Shown here: positions 25,823 through 34,406 of the stretch, one piece after another
Layout: every line of letters starts with the position of its first letter
Numbering within the stretch: position 1 is the first letter of the stretch
Source: Aureimonas fodinaquatilis
GTDB lineage: Bacteria > Pseudomonadota > Alphaproteobacteria > Rhizobiales > Rhizobiaceae
Assembly (NCBI RefSeq): GCF_008369445.1
Contig: NZ_VTWH01000006.1
Span: forward strand, 1 to 64,000
Direction: 5' to 3'
Length of the DNA: 64,000 nt
The notes under the pieces: generated by a model
Database searches by the model: none
What the model saw: the letters and a program-made list of their open reading frames with translations, nothing else
Told to the model about the DNA's origin: nothing
Program-made: the position numbers and the translations under genes

Positions 25823-26963
25823 TCCATTCACTCCTGACAAGTGGGCTCTCTTCATTAACAAGGGCAGTGGAGCGCGATTCCAAGGCCAAGGCCGGAGAAA
25901 GCTGGCTCATGGCCCAGACAGCCATCGCCCGCACCAGCTCAGCCTCATCCAGCAGAAGACGCTGTACAACCGGCAGAAACACGGCTTGGCCTGAATTTCC
26001 TGCCGCAATCAGGCAGTTTGAAACAAATTTGGCCCGGCCAACACGCTTGACCGGCGAACCGGAAAACATCTCCCGAAACTGGCGGTCATTCAGTGCGAGC
26101 AAAGTCATCAGCTTCGGGCTTTTCAGATCGTCGCGCGCAATCAGCCGCGCCTCACCCGCATTGCTGGCAAACTTGTTCCACGGACACACGGCCAGACAGT
26201 CGTCACAGCCATAGATGCGGTTTCCCATCAAAGTCCGCATCTCCTGCGGCACGGGCTTGCGCGTTTCAATTGTCAGGTAGGAAATGCAGCGGCGAGCATC
26301 CAGCTTGTATGGCTCCGGAAAGGCGTTTGTCGGGCAGATGTCCTGACAGGCACGACACGTGCCACAGGAATCCCTGACAGGTGCATCCGGCTTCAGGTCC
26401 AACGTGGTGACAATGGACCCGAGAAACAGCCAGGAACCGAAGTCCCGGCTGACAAGATTGGTGTGTTTGCCCTGCCAGCCAAGGCCCGCCGCCTGCGCCA
26501 GGGGCTTTTCCATCAAAGGCGCGGTGTCCACGAAAACTTTGACCTCATGCGACTGACCGGGAAAGACCTCACGGCTGCGGGCAAGCAGGCGGCCCGCAAG
26601 CTCCTTCAACCGGCCTTTGATGATATCGTGATAATCGCGATGGCGCGCATAAACTGAAATTGACGCGACATCCTTGTGGGCAAGATTTTCAAGCGGATCT
26701 GCATCCGGGCCGTAATTCATGCCCAGCATGATGACGCTGCGCGCCTCGGGCCAGAGCGCCGTTACAGAACGCCGCCGATCCCGCGTTTCCGGCATCCACT
26801 GCATTGTGCCGAAACGGTCTTCGGCAATGAACTCATCCAGCCCGCTGACTGCCTGAGAGTCTTCCCGGGCAAGGGCAATTCCTACGGAATCAAAACCAAG
26901 CCGCGCCGCATCTTCATTCAGAAATTGCCTTAGGCGACTGGCTGGGGTGGATGGTTGAACCAT
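25797..26963 (-). CDS. queG: Epoxyqueuosine reductase QueG
   Basis: 388 residues. The cobalamin-binding N-terminal half is followed by two ferredoxin-like [4Fe-4S] motifs, CGTCRACQDICPTNAF and CDDCLAVCPWNKF, and a C-terminal HEAT-like segment. The conserved VDTAPLMEKPLAQAAGLGWQ is also visible. The enzyme makes the last step of queuosine synthesis, reducing epoxyqueuosine in tRNA. The gene lies 12 bases downstream of a GST gene on the same strand. Confidence 0.95.
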   Translation of the reverse strand: MVQPSTPASRLRQFLNEDAARLGFDSVGIALAREDSQAVSGLDEFIAEDRFGTMQWMPETRDRRRSVTALWPEARSVIMLGMNYGPDADPLENLAHKDVASISVYARHRDYHDIIKGRLKELAGRLLARSREVFPGQSHEVKVFVDTAPLMEKPLAQAAGLGWQGKHTNLVSRDFGSWLFLGSIVTTLDLKPDAPVRDSCGTCRACQDICPTNAFPEPYKLDARRCISYLTIETRKPVPQEMRTLMGNRIYGCDDCLAVCPWNKFASNAGEARLIARDDLKSPKLMTLLALNDRQFREMFSGSPVKRVGRAKFVSNCLIAAGNSGQAVFLPVVQRLLLDEAELVRAMAVWAMSQLSPALALESRSTALVNEESPLVRSEWNALVEKTG

Positions 26964-26975
26964 GGCCGCATAGGA

Positions 26976-27668
26976 TCAAAAATCAAGTTCGGAATAATGC
27001 GCCGCGGGCGGAATTCCGCGCACGCGCTCCAGCAGGAACGGCCGGAAGGACGGACGCGATTTGATCCGCATGTACCATTCCTTGGCGACCGGCTCCTCGT
27101 CCCAGTGCACTTCTCCAAGATAGTCGAGAATGGACATGGCGGCGGCGGCAGCAAGATCGGCATATGAAAGCCGTGGACCGGCCAGCCAGTTGCGGCTTTC
27201 GGCCAGCCAGGCAATGTAACGGATGTGGTTTTTCAGGTTTGTGCGCGCGGCGCGTATGGCCGACGAATCGGGCGCACCGCCGCCTTCTGCCGCCGTCATT
27301 TCCCGCTTGAACACCCGTTCGCGCACAAGATAGCGCGTCACTTCCGCTTCCATCTTGCCAAGAAACCACTCGGTCAGGCGGCGTATTTCAGCGCGCTCAA
27401 ACGGCTTTTCCGCAAGCAGGCGGCGGTCCCGGTGGAACACGCCGCGCGTTTCATCCAGATATTCAGCGGCAATCATGCCACCAACCAGCGGCGGACCCTT
27501 GTCTTCCACCAGCACTGGCACAGTGCCCGCCAGATTCAGCGCCAGCAGCTCACGGCTGCGTTCCCATGGCCGTTCATCAACAAGTTCAAATCGCTCGCCG
27601 TACTCCGTTAAAACAAGACGGAGAAACCGGGATGGAGCTGACATCGGATGATGATGAAGTCTGAGCAT
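26976..27668 (-). CDS. Glutathione S-transferase family protein
   Basis: About 230 residues from MLRLHHHPMSAPSRFLRLVL; the frame continues upstream to 27761 without family sequence. The N-terminal thioredoxin-like domain has the GST cis-Pro region (NLAGTVPVLVEDKGPPLVGG), and the C-terminal helical domain contains LSYADLAAAAAMSILDYLG. It is a soluble GST-like protein of unknown substrate. The gst-queG pairing occurs in other Hyphomicrobiales, but a functional link is not established. Confidence 0.85.
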   Translation of the reverse strand: MLRLHHHPMSAPSRFLRLVLTEYGERFELVDERPWERSRELLALNLAGTVPVLVEDKGPPLVGGMIAAEYLDETRGVFHRDRRLLAEKPFERAEIRRLTEWFLGKMEAEVTRYLVRERVFKREMTAAEGGGAPDSSAIRAARTNLKNHIRYIAWLAESRNWLAGPRLSYADLAAAAAMSILDYLGEVHWDEEPVAKEWYMRIKSRPSFRPFLLERVRGIPPAAHYSELDF

Positions 27669-27873
27669 TGCTGTGTCTAACACCTTTCTGGGGCCATACC
27701 GGCCAACAATTACTGGCAGATAGCGCATTCCTGGAATTTTTCGCAAGGCCACATGCTGCAAGGCTTGCCCAAGGCTGATCTAAAAAAACCTAAGGGTTGC
27801 TATGGCCTGTGCAGTGCGCCATTGAGAACTACCCGGAATTGCCGGGGGTACGGTTGGCTTGAAAGGAGAGCAT

Positions 27874-28680
27874 GTGCAAGGTTCCGATATTTTTGATGCA
27901 ACATTGCTCGGCCTCATTGAAGGCCTGACCGAGTTTATTCCTGTATCATCGACCGCGCATCTTTTATTGGTCGGCCGCGCCATTGGCTGGCAGTCCACCG
28001 GCAACAGTTTTGAAGTTCTGATACAGCTGGGTGCTGTTCTTGCAGTGCTTTCGGTGTATTTCGCCCGCCTGTGGCAACTTTTCATAACTTTGCCGAGCAA
28101 TCCGCGCAGCCGCAAATTTGTAACCGGAATCGTCATTGCCTTTCTGCCTGCCGCGATTATTGGCGCATTTGCTCACAGCTTCATCAAGGAAGTGCTGTTT
28201 GAATCGCCGGCAATTATTTGTCTGGCGCTGATCATCGGCGGCATACTGCTGCTTCTGATTGATAGAATGCCGCGCAAGGTGCGCTATCATGACGCAATGG
28301 ATTTCCCGCTGGGGCTCTGCCTGAAAATCGGTTTTTTCCAGTGTCTTGCCATGATTCCCGGAACGTCGCGTTCCGGTGCCACAATAGCCGGCGCGCTTCT
28401 GATGGGAACAGACAAACGCTCCGCCGCAGAATTTTCGTTCTTTCTGGCCATGCCAACCATGGCCGGTGCCTTCACTTACGACCTGTTGAAGAACCGGGAT
28501 ATTCTGTCCACGGACGACCTGCAACTCGTGGCGATTGGCTTTATTGCGGCCTTCGTGTCAGCGCTTTTTGTGGTGAAATACCTGCTCGATTTCGTTTCGC
28601 GGCATGGATTTGCACCATTTGCCTATTGGCGCATCTTTGTCGGGACAGTTGGCCTGATAGCGCTTTACAATTTTGCATAA
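27874..28680 (+). CDS. uppP: Undecaprenyl-diphosphatase UppP (BacA)
   Basis: 268 residues from GTG at 27874, chosen because AAGGAG lies 5 bases upstream; a TTG at 27859 would place that site inside the gene. The two signature motifs are intact: [19 protein letters not shown] near the N-terminus and [14 protein letters not shown] mid-protein. There are about eight membrane segments. The enzyme dephosphorylates undecaprenyl diphosphate so the lipid carrier can be reused in peptidoglycan synthesis, and extra copies give bacitracin resistance. Confidence 0.95.
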   Translation: MQGSDIFDATLLGLIEGLTEFIPVSSTAHLLLVGRAIGWQSTGNSFEVLIQLGAVLAVLSVYFARLWQLFITLPSNPRSRKFVTGIVIAFLPAAIIGAFAHSFIKEVLFESPAIICLALIIGGILLLLIDRMPRKVRYHDAMDFPLGLCLKIGFFQCLAMIPGTSRSGATIAGALLMGTDKRSAAEFSFFLAMPTMAGAFTYDLLKNRDILSTDDLQLVAIGFIAAFVSALFVVKYLLDFVSRHGFAPFAYWRIFVGTVGLIALYNFA

Positions 28681-28682
28681 GG

Positions 28683-28700
28683 GGCGCTTTGACAAGCGCC
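28683..28700 (+). terminator. Short hairpin after uppP, possible terminator
   Basis: GGCGCTT - TGAC - AAGCGCC begins 3 bases past the uppP stop. The following GCTCTTATTC has only a weak T tract, so termination would be partial. It lies in the convergent gap with the NDUFA9-like gene. Confidence 0.45.
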
Positions 28701-28704
28701 GCTC

Positions 28705-29688
28705 TTATTCCGAATGGTCGGCTATCGTTCCCGGGCGAGTGAATTGTCCCTGAGGCCGGAAGCGCACCAGATAGGTTGGCAGCACCCCGTCAAGCGTGTT
28801 CGGCTGGATATTGAATGATTCGAAGGTGCGACCCTCAGCGCGCGCGGCATCTGAAACGATGTTGTCTTTGCCCAGTTGAATCACCTGATCCGGCGTCAAA
28901 GGGGCACCCGGCAGAAATTGCAGCACTGATGCAAGTGGGCGGGCCACGCCAAATGGCAATGGCAGAAACAAGCGGCGACGCTCAATGATGCGCAGCATTT
29001 CTTCCATCATCTCGCGGAAGCTCAGAACCTCAGGCCCGCCGAGCTCATAAATCCGTCCGGTTGGCACGGCTTCGTTGACAACCTCAGCAACCGCCCTTGC
29101 CACATCGTGCACATAGACGGGCTGAAACAGGGTTTTACCCCCGCCAACCAGTGGCAGGAATGGCGACAGGCGCGCCATATTGGCAAACCGGTTGAAGAAT
29201 TCATCTTCAATGCCAAACAGGATCGAAGGACGCAGGATTGTTGCCTGTGGCACTGCCTCACGGACCAGGCGCTCGCCCTTGCCTTTGCTGCTGGCATAGC
29301 GACTGTTGGAGTTCTCGTCCGCACCAATTGCCGAAACATGGGTCAAGCCAATGCCATGACGAGCAGCGGCTTCTGCCACAGCCTGTGCACCATCTGTCTG
29401 GACAGACGAAAAGCGCTGACGCCCGCTTTCGCTGAGAATGCCCACCAGATTGACGACGTGGTCGGCATCGGCGACCGCACGTTCCACCGACCAGGGGTAG
29501 CGCAGATTTGCCTGAATTGGTTGAATTTGCCCAAGCCGCCCCGCTGTCTGCAAATGGTACGCCAGATCCGGCCGGCGGCAGGCAACGCGGATACGGTGAC
29601 CGCTTTGTGCCAGCGCGTGGACGACATAGCGCCCCAGAAAACCAGACCCACCAAAAACAGTTACCAGCTTGTTCGTATCAATCGCCAT
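28705..29688 (-). CDS. Complex I NDUFA9-subunit-like NAD(P)H-binding protein
   Basis: 327 residues from ATG at 29688 (AGGAAGG about 7 bases upstream). The Rossmann loop is VTVFGGSGFLGRYVVHAL, with the SDR-like segments HVSAIGADENSNSRYASSKG and FQPVYVHDVARAV. It matches the alphaproteobacterial homologues of the 39-kDa NDUFA9 accessory subunit of respiratory complex I, an atypical SDR without an obvious catalytic centre. In Hyphomicrobiales this gene commonly lies next to uppP, as here. Confidence 0.87.
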   Translation of the reverse strand: MAIDTNKLVTVFGGSGFLGRYVVHALAQSGHRIRVACRRPDLAYHLQTAGRLGQIQPIQANLRYPWSVERAVADADHVVNLVGILSESGRQRFSSVQTDGAQAVAEAAARHGIGLTHVSAIGADENSNSRYASSKGKGERLVREAVPQATILRPSILFGIEDEFFNRFANMARLSPFLPLVGGGKTLFQPVYVHDVARAVAEVVNEAVPTGRIYELGGPEVLSFREMMEEMLRIIERRRLFLPLPFGVARPLASVLQFLPGAPLTPDQVIQLGKDNIVSDAARAEGRTFESFNIQPNTLDGVLPTYLVRFRPQGQFTRPGTIADHSE

Positions 29689-29748
29689 AATGCACCTTCC
29701 TGCCAACGCCTTGAATCGCGGGGCTGCAAGCCGGACTCTCTCTCGCGC

Positions 29749-29848
29749 GTTTCGTGTGATCCTTCGACCCTCTGAAACACTCTACCCAATTGTTCTGTCG
29801 CATTGTCCTGCCATTGAAGCGATTCCGCTTCAATGGAACTGCTCTAGA
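29749..29848 (+). repeat. Composite palindromic element near tRNA-Leu
   Basis: Stem 1 has GTTTC/GAAAC arms (29749-29753, 29774-29778). The box TGTCGCATTGTCCT lies at about 29797-29810. Stem 2 is CCATTGAAGCG - ATTC - CGCTTCAATGG (29811-29836). The outer CCAT/ATGG pairs replace the GGTT/AACC pairs of other copies, a compensated change. It lies upstream of the NDUFA9-like gene. Confidence 0.75.
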
Positions 29849-29993
29849 GCATTTTGGAGCGAAGTGGAATTGCCGGAAAACACCGAAATTGCCGCATTTT
29901 GCGGGAAGTCGGGTGCTGTGGCATTCTTTTTCATGTGCAAAGTGCGAAGAGGCGTTGACAGGACGCCAGCCGCTATCTAATGAACCGGCCAGT

Positions 29994-30078
29994 GCCCAGG
30001 TGGCGGAATTGGTAGACGCGCACGGTTCAGGTCCGTGTGCCGCAAGGTGTGAAGGTTCGAGTCCTTTCCTGGGCACCA
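29994..30078 (+). tRNA. tRNA-Leu (anticodon CAG)
   Basis: 85 bases with encoded CCA. Acceptor arms GCCCAGG/CCTGGGC pair fully. The D-arm region GGCGGAATTGGTAGACGC is typical of tRNA-Leu, the anticodon stem CACGG/CCGTG encloses TTCAGGT (anticodon CAG), and the long variable arm TGCCGCAAGGTGT and T-arm GGTTCGAGTCC follow. It reads CUG codons. Confidence 0.97.
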
Positions 30079-30671
30079 ATTCACCGGATTTATCCGGGAA
30101 GCCAAAGAGTTTAGCCTCAGTTTTAATTTGCGGCTGCCCGAGTTTTAATGCGGGCCAGAGACTCAAATCCTGAAATCGATCCGCACTGATTTCGGCCGGC
30201 GGTTCAGGCCAATCTTCGTGACATATCCTGGCAAGTGCAGAGAACTCGTTTCGCTTTTGCGTCGTCGATCCAGAACACTCACGCGTCAAGTGTGCCCCTG
30301 GGTGTTGGCGAATGCCACACCCCCACAAGAGCTATTTCAGCAACAGCGAAAGCTTGGCGCCAGCGTGCCGTGCCCGCGCCCTTGGATGCAACGAAACGCA
30401 CCACTCGCTCAAACATAATTGCAAAACAGGCAACGCAATGATGCGATTTATTGCAATTATCAGCAATTATCACCTTTGCTATGACAGTGACTGAAGTCGC
30501 AACCACGGCGAGGGCTCGCAGGCTCTCACCCGCATTTGTGGCGCAGTGCCAGCGACCAGCAACCCGCTTTCCAGCACCTTCTCACGGTCAGACCCGGGCG
30601 TGTGCGTCATCAACTCGCCGACCGATGTATCGCGACCACCAGCATATCGCCAAGCGAAGAGGAATAGATGC
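30079..30671. other. 593-base intergenic region holding a candidate LysR site
   Basis: No credible gene. A small hairpin (CCGGATTTATCCGG) follows the tRNA. At 30448-30468 the words TTATTGCAATT and ATCAGCAATT stand side by side; both recur in the lysR/DUF1622 divergent promoter at 36990-37022. The rest, up to the GAGGAA ribosome binding site of the GST gene, shows nothing I can name. Confidence 0.45.
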
Positions 30672-31292
30672 ATGACCACACTTTACTATGCCGTAGGCGC
30701 CTGCTCGCTGGCACCTCACATTGTTCTCGAATGGACCGGCGCGCCATACGAGGCAGTCAGGGTGCAATACGGATCCAGGGAGCTTGTGGCAATAAACCCT
30801 GCTGGTGCTGTGCCAACCCTGCGTGAAGACGACGGCTGGCTTCTGACGCAAGCCGGCGCAATCCTTGAATATCTGTCGCACAAGCACCCCGAGGCCGGGC
30901 TGACTGGCGGCGACAGTCTGCGCGCCAGGGCTGAGGCGCATCGCTGGTCCGCCTTCTTCACCTCGGACGTTCACGCCTCCTTCTGGCCGATCTTCATGCC
31001 ATACCGCTATACCACCGATGGAAGCGAAGCCGCCCGGCAGGCAGTGGTGGAAGCAGGACATAAACTGGTCGCAAAGCAGTTCGGCATTCTGGACCGCCAC
31101 CTCGAAGGCAGGGAGTACATCCTGGATGGGGGGCGCTCCGTCATCGATGCTTATTCTTTCCCGATGATCCGTTGGGCGATGAGACTTCTGCCGGGCGGCC
31201 TGAAGGACTTTCCGAACGTGCAGGCTTTGCATGACAGGATCGCCGCCGATCCGGCGGTGCAAACGGTCCTTGCACGGGAGGCGGCCGACTAG
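30672..31292 (+). CDS. Glutathione S-transferase family protein (cluster member)
   Basis: 206 residues starting MTTLYYAVGACSLAPHIVLE, the usual bacterial GST opening in which the Ser after Cys contacts glutathione. The cis-Pro segment is NPAGAVPTLREDDGWLLTQA, and the C-terminal helical domain follows. Start set by GAGGAA about 10 bases upstream. It opens a plus-strand run with xapX 11 bases downstream, and could provide glutathione conjugation or reduction in the unknown pathway of this cluster. Confidence 0.85.
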   Translation: MTTLYYAVGACSLAPHIVLEWTGAPYEAVRVQYGSRELVAINPAGAVPTLREDDGWLLTQAGAILEYLSHKHPEAGLTGGDSLRARAEAHRWSAFFTSDVHASFWPIFMPYRYTTDGSEAARQAVVEAGHKLVAKQFGILDRHLEGREYILDGGRSVIDAYSFPMIRWAMRLLPGGLKDFPNVQALHDRIAADPAVQTVLAREAAD

Positions 31293-31303
31293 GAGCTTTC
31301 TCC

Positions 31304-31555
31304 ATGAGCCAACTCTACCCCTATCTTCTCTCTACGATCGTCGGTCTTGGCATCGGCGTGATCTACGGTTTCGTTTCCGTTCGATCGCCAGCCCCACCAA
31401 TCATCGCTCTCCTCGGTTTGTTGGGCATGCTTGCAGGCGAAGCAGGCGTCCAATGGCTGAAGGGCCACGCGAACGTCGTGCAGGCGATCCTTCACGAAAA
31501 GTCCTTTGCACATCCCTCATCTGACGGATCGGCAAACAAACGCGATGCGGTCTGA
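31304..31555 (+). CDS. XapX-domain small membrane protein (DUF1427)
   Basis: 83 residues with two predicted membrane helices separated by the conserved turn VSVRSPAPPIIALLGLLGML, the hallmark of the XapX family. It is an inner-membrane protein of unknown function. It follows the GST gene closely. The family is often found beside isochorismatase-like hydrolases, as here; no activity is known. Confidence 0.82.
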   Translation: MSQLYPYLLSTIVGLGIGVIYGFVSVRSPAPPIIALLGLLGMLAGEAGVQWLKGHANVVQAILHEKSFAHPSSDGSANKRDAV

Positions 31556-31601
31556 GACGCCATCGCCTTCTCCTATCTTCAAGAAATGACAGGGTTTTCA
31601 A

Positions 31602-32291
31602 ATGTCCAGCAAACTTAAGGTTCTCACTCCGCAGAACAGCCAGCTCATCTTTATTGACCAGCAACCGCAGATGGCGTTCGGCGTTCAGTCTATCGATCGT
31701 CAATTGTTGAAGAACAACGTTGTCGGTCTGGCAAAGGCGGGAAAAATCTTCAACATCCCGACCACGATTACAACGGTGGAAACCGAGAGCTTCGCTGGCT
31801 ACACTTATCCGGAACTGCTTGAGGTCTTTCCTGAAGCTCCGATCCTCGAACGCACCTCAATGAATTCCTGGGATGATCTGAAAGTACGTGAGGCATTGGC
31901 CGCCAACGCCGCCAACGGACGCAAGAAGGTCGTCGTGTCGGGACTGTGGACTGAAGTCTGTAATGTTACCTTCGCATTATCCTGCCTGGCCGACACGGAC
32001 TACGAAATCTACATGGTGGCAGATGCTTCGGGAGGAACCTCGGTCGATGCCCACAAATACGCGATGGATCGCCTGATACAGGTCGGCGTCGTGCCTGTTA
32101 CCTGGCAGCAGGTCCTTCTGGAATGGCAACGCGACTGGGCGCGCAAAGATACTTACGACGCCCTCATCTCGATAGCGAAAGAGCATTCAGGCGCTTACGG
32201 CATGGGGATCGATTACGCTTATACCATGGTTCATAAAACTGCCCAGCGCGTGAAACATGGGCCAACGCTGGACCCGAAATCGGCAGCCTGA
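31602..32291 (+). CDS. Isochorismatase-like (YcaC-type) cysteine hydrolase
   Basis: 229 residues of the isochorismatase-like fold. The catalytic Asp is in IFIDQQPQM, the catalytic Cys in VVSGLWTEVCNVTFAL, and a cis-peptide region precedes it. It resembles E. coli YcaC, whose substrate is unknown; other relatives hydrolyse nicotinamide, N-carbamoyl compounds or biuret. An amidase role in the same pathway as the downstream amidohydrolase is plausible but only inferred. Confidence 0.85.
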   Translation: MSSKLKVLTPQNSQLIFIDQQPQMAFGVQSIDRQLLKNNVVGLAKAGKIFNIPTTITTVETESFAGYTYPELLEVFPEAPILERTSMNSWDDLKVREALAANAANGRKKVVVSGLWTEVCNVTFALSCLADTDYEIYMVADASGGTSVDAHKYAMDRLIQVGVVPVTWQQVLLEWQRDWARKDTYDALISIAKEHSGAYGMGIDYAYTMVHKTAQRVKHGPTLDPKSAA

Positions 32292-32304
32292 ACAGGCTGA
32301 GGAT

Positions 32305-32339
32305 TCCGGAAGGTGCGCCGAAGCAACGAACCTTCCGGA
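32305..32339 (+). terminator. Perfect 10-bp hairpin inside the cluster
   Basis: TCCGGAAGGT - 15-base loop - ACCTTCCGGA, 14 bases after the hydrolase stop. No T tract follows, so it is more likely a transcript-stabilising or attenuating hairpin than a full terminator. Confidence 0.45.
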
Positions 32340-32449
32340 CCCCTGTTCACCATTCGAGCCATAATCAGCGCAACACGACGCGAGACCATCGCGGCGCTGC
32401 CGCTGCGGCTGTCTTCTTATCAAATTGATCATCCGCACAGGAGAGCGCC

Positions 32450-34300
32450 ATGAGCGACCTGGATCTGGTCATCGTCAACGCCAAAGTGACGACCCTCGAC
32501 CGGCAGAATCCCGCTGCTGACGCAATTTCAATTCGCGACGGGCGTTTTCTGGCTGTGGGTTCCGAAGCCGAGGTCAGGGCCTCTGCTCCAAACGCTCAGA
32601 TCATCGACGTCAAAGCGCGTCGCGTCATTCCAGGGCTTATCGATAGCCATACTCACATCATCCGCGGAGGGCTTAACTATAATATGGAGCTGCGCTGGGA
32701 CGGGGTGCCGAGCCTGTTCGAGGCGATGGCGATGCTGAAGGCACAGGTCGACCGCACGCCGGCGCCACAATGGGTGCGCGTGGTCGGTGGCTTCACAGAA
32801 CACCAGTTTGCGGAAAAGCGCCTGCCGACACTGGACGAAATCAATGCTGTCGCGCCCGACACGCCGGTCTTCATAATGCACCTTTACGACCGGGCACTGT
32901 TGAATGCTGCGGCGCTGCGGGTTGTTGGATACACGAAGAGCACTGCCAATCCTCCGGGAGGTGAGATCGTTCGCGATGCATCGGGCAATCCGACCGGCCT
33001 TCTTCTGGCACAGCCAAATGCCACTATTCTTTACTCAACATTGGCCAAAGGGCCGGCGTTACCGCCCGAATATCAGGTCAATTCAACTCGTCACTTCATG
33101 CGCGAGATCAACTCGCTGGGTGTAACCAGCGTGGTCGATGCAGGCGGCGGTTTCCAGAATTATCCCGATGACTACCAGATCATCGAGAAACTCCACGCCG
33201 ATGGTCAGATGACCGTTCGCATCAGTTACAATCTCTTCACCCAGAAGCCCAAAGAGGAGCTTGCTGACTTTTCCTCTTGGGTGAAGCAGGTCTCTCCGGG
33301 TCAGGGCGATGACACCTATCGCCACAATGGCGCTGGCGAGATGCTGGTCTACTCCGCTGCGGATTTCGAGGACTTCCGCGTCGAGCGACCCGACATGCCG
33401 CCGAATATGGAATCCGACCTCGAACCAGTGGTCCGCCTTTTGGCCGAAAATCGTTGGCCCTGGCGACTTCACGCCACCTACGATGAAACGATTGATCGGG
33501 CGCTGGACGTGTTTGAGAAGGTCAATCGTGACGTGCCGCTTGAAGGCATCAACTGGTTCTTCGACCATGCTGAAACCATCAGCGACCGCAATATTGACCG
33601 GATAGCAGCGCTTGGTGGCGGTATTGCCGTTCAACACCGCATGGCCTTTCAGGGTGAGTACTTTGTTGAGCGCTACGGGGCGAAGGCGGCTGAGCGCACG
33701 CCCCCCATTCGCCGCATGATGGAGGCTGGCGTGCCGGTTGGCGCCGGAACTGACGCAACCCGTGTGGCCAGCTACAATCCCTGGGTGTCTCTTTCCTGGC
33801 TGGTGACCTCGAGAACCGTTGGGGGCCTTACGCTTTATCCGCAGCACGCCCGGCTCGATCGGGAGACGGCGTTGCGTCTGTGGACGGAGGCAAACACGTG
33901 GTTTTCCAACGAGCAGGGAAAAAAGGGGCAGATCATCGCAGGACAACTGGCTGATCTGGCCGTGCTTTCGGACGACTATTTCTCGGTCGCTGAAAGCGAC
34001 ATCGTTCACTTGCGGTCCGTTATCACAATTCTGGGCGGCAAGGTCGTCCATGGCGAAAACGAATATGAAACGCTTGCGCCGAGCCTGCCCGCCCCGATGC
34101 CGGACTGGTCTCCGGTCGCGACCGTCGGTGGCTATCACAAGTCCAGGGAAGCGCGCGCGAAGCTGATGCAGTTTTGCGGCTGCGCGAACAACTGCGGCGT
34201 GCATGGGCACGACCATGCAGCCGCCTTGGGCGCGAATGCGCCGACGTCGGATGCGCGTACGTTCTGGGGATCGTTTGGCTGCGGTTGCTGGGCGGTTTGA
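32450..34300 (+). CDS. YtcJ-like amidohydrolase with a Cys/His-rich C-terminal tail
   Basis: 616 residues of the amidohydrolase superfamily. The metal-binding HxH is in GLIDSHTHIIRGG, further His ligands follow (FFDHAETISD), and the catalytic Asp is in GAGTDATRVAS. Relatives (YtcJ, NfdA) act on formamides and imides; the substrate here is unknown. The last 45 residues lie beyond the usual domain and are rich in metal-type ligands (CGCANNCGVHGHDH ... FGCGCWAV). Start by GGAGAGCGCC before ATG. The signal-free N-terminus suggests a cytoplasmic enzyme. Confidence 0.85.
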   Translation: MSDLDLVIVNAKVTTLDRQNPAADAISIRDGRFLAVGSEAEVRASAPNAQIIDVKARRVIPGLIDSHTHIIRGGLNYNMELRWDGVPSLFEAMAMLKAQVDRTPAPQWVRVVGGFTEHQFAEKRLPTLDEINAVAPDTPVFIMHLYDRALLNAAALRVVGYTKSTANPPGGEIVRDASGNPTGLLLAQPNATILYSTLAKGPALPPEYQVNSTRHFMREINSLGVTSVVDAGGGFQNYPDDYQIIEKLHADGQMTVRISYNLFTQKPKEELADFSSWVKQVSPGQGDDTYRHNGAGEMLVYSAADFEDFRVERPDMPPNMESDLEPVVRLLAENRWPWRLHATYDETIDRALDVFEKVNRDVPLEGINWFFDHAETISDRNIDRIAALGGGIAVQHRMAFQGEYFVERYGAKAAERTPPIRRMMEAGVPVGAGTDATRVASYNPWVSLSWLVTSRTVGGLTLYPQHARLDRETALRLWTEANTWFSNEQGKKGQIIAGQLADLAVLSDDYFSVAESDIVHLRSVITILGGKVVHGENEYETLAPSLPAPMPDWSPVATVGGYHKSREARAKLMQFCGCANNCGVHGHDHAAALGANAPTSDARTFWGSFGCGCWAV

Positions 34301-34406
34301 AGCTGCGGGGGCGGCCGGACCCTGCGCGCAATGACGCACGGGCAAGCCTGCGCTCAAGACAAACCATTGAATCCTCATCCATCTGTGATGGGCAAAAGGA
34401 GCTGAC

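Noticed and set aside
29678-30328. Minus-strand frame across tRNA-Leu with a plausible-looking ending
   Set aside because: Part of its protein (VPRKGLEPSHLAAHGPEP) is just the reverse complement of the tRNA.
30280-30330. Hairpin GGGTGT...ACACCC after tRNA-Leu as a terminator
   Set aside because: No T tract on either strand and no transcript that clearly needs it.
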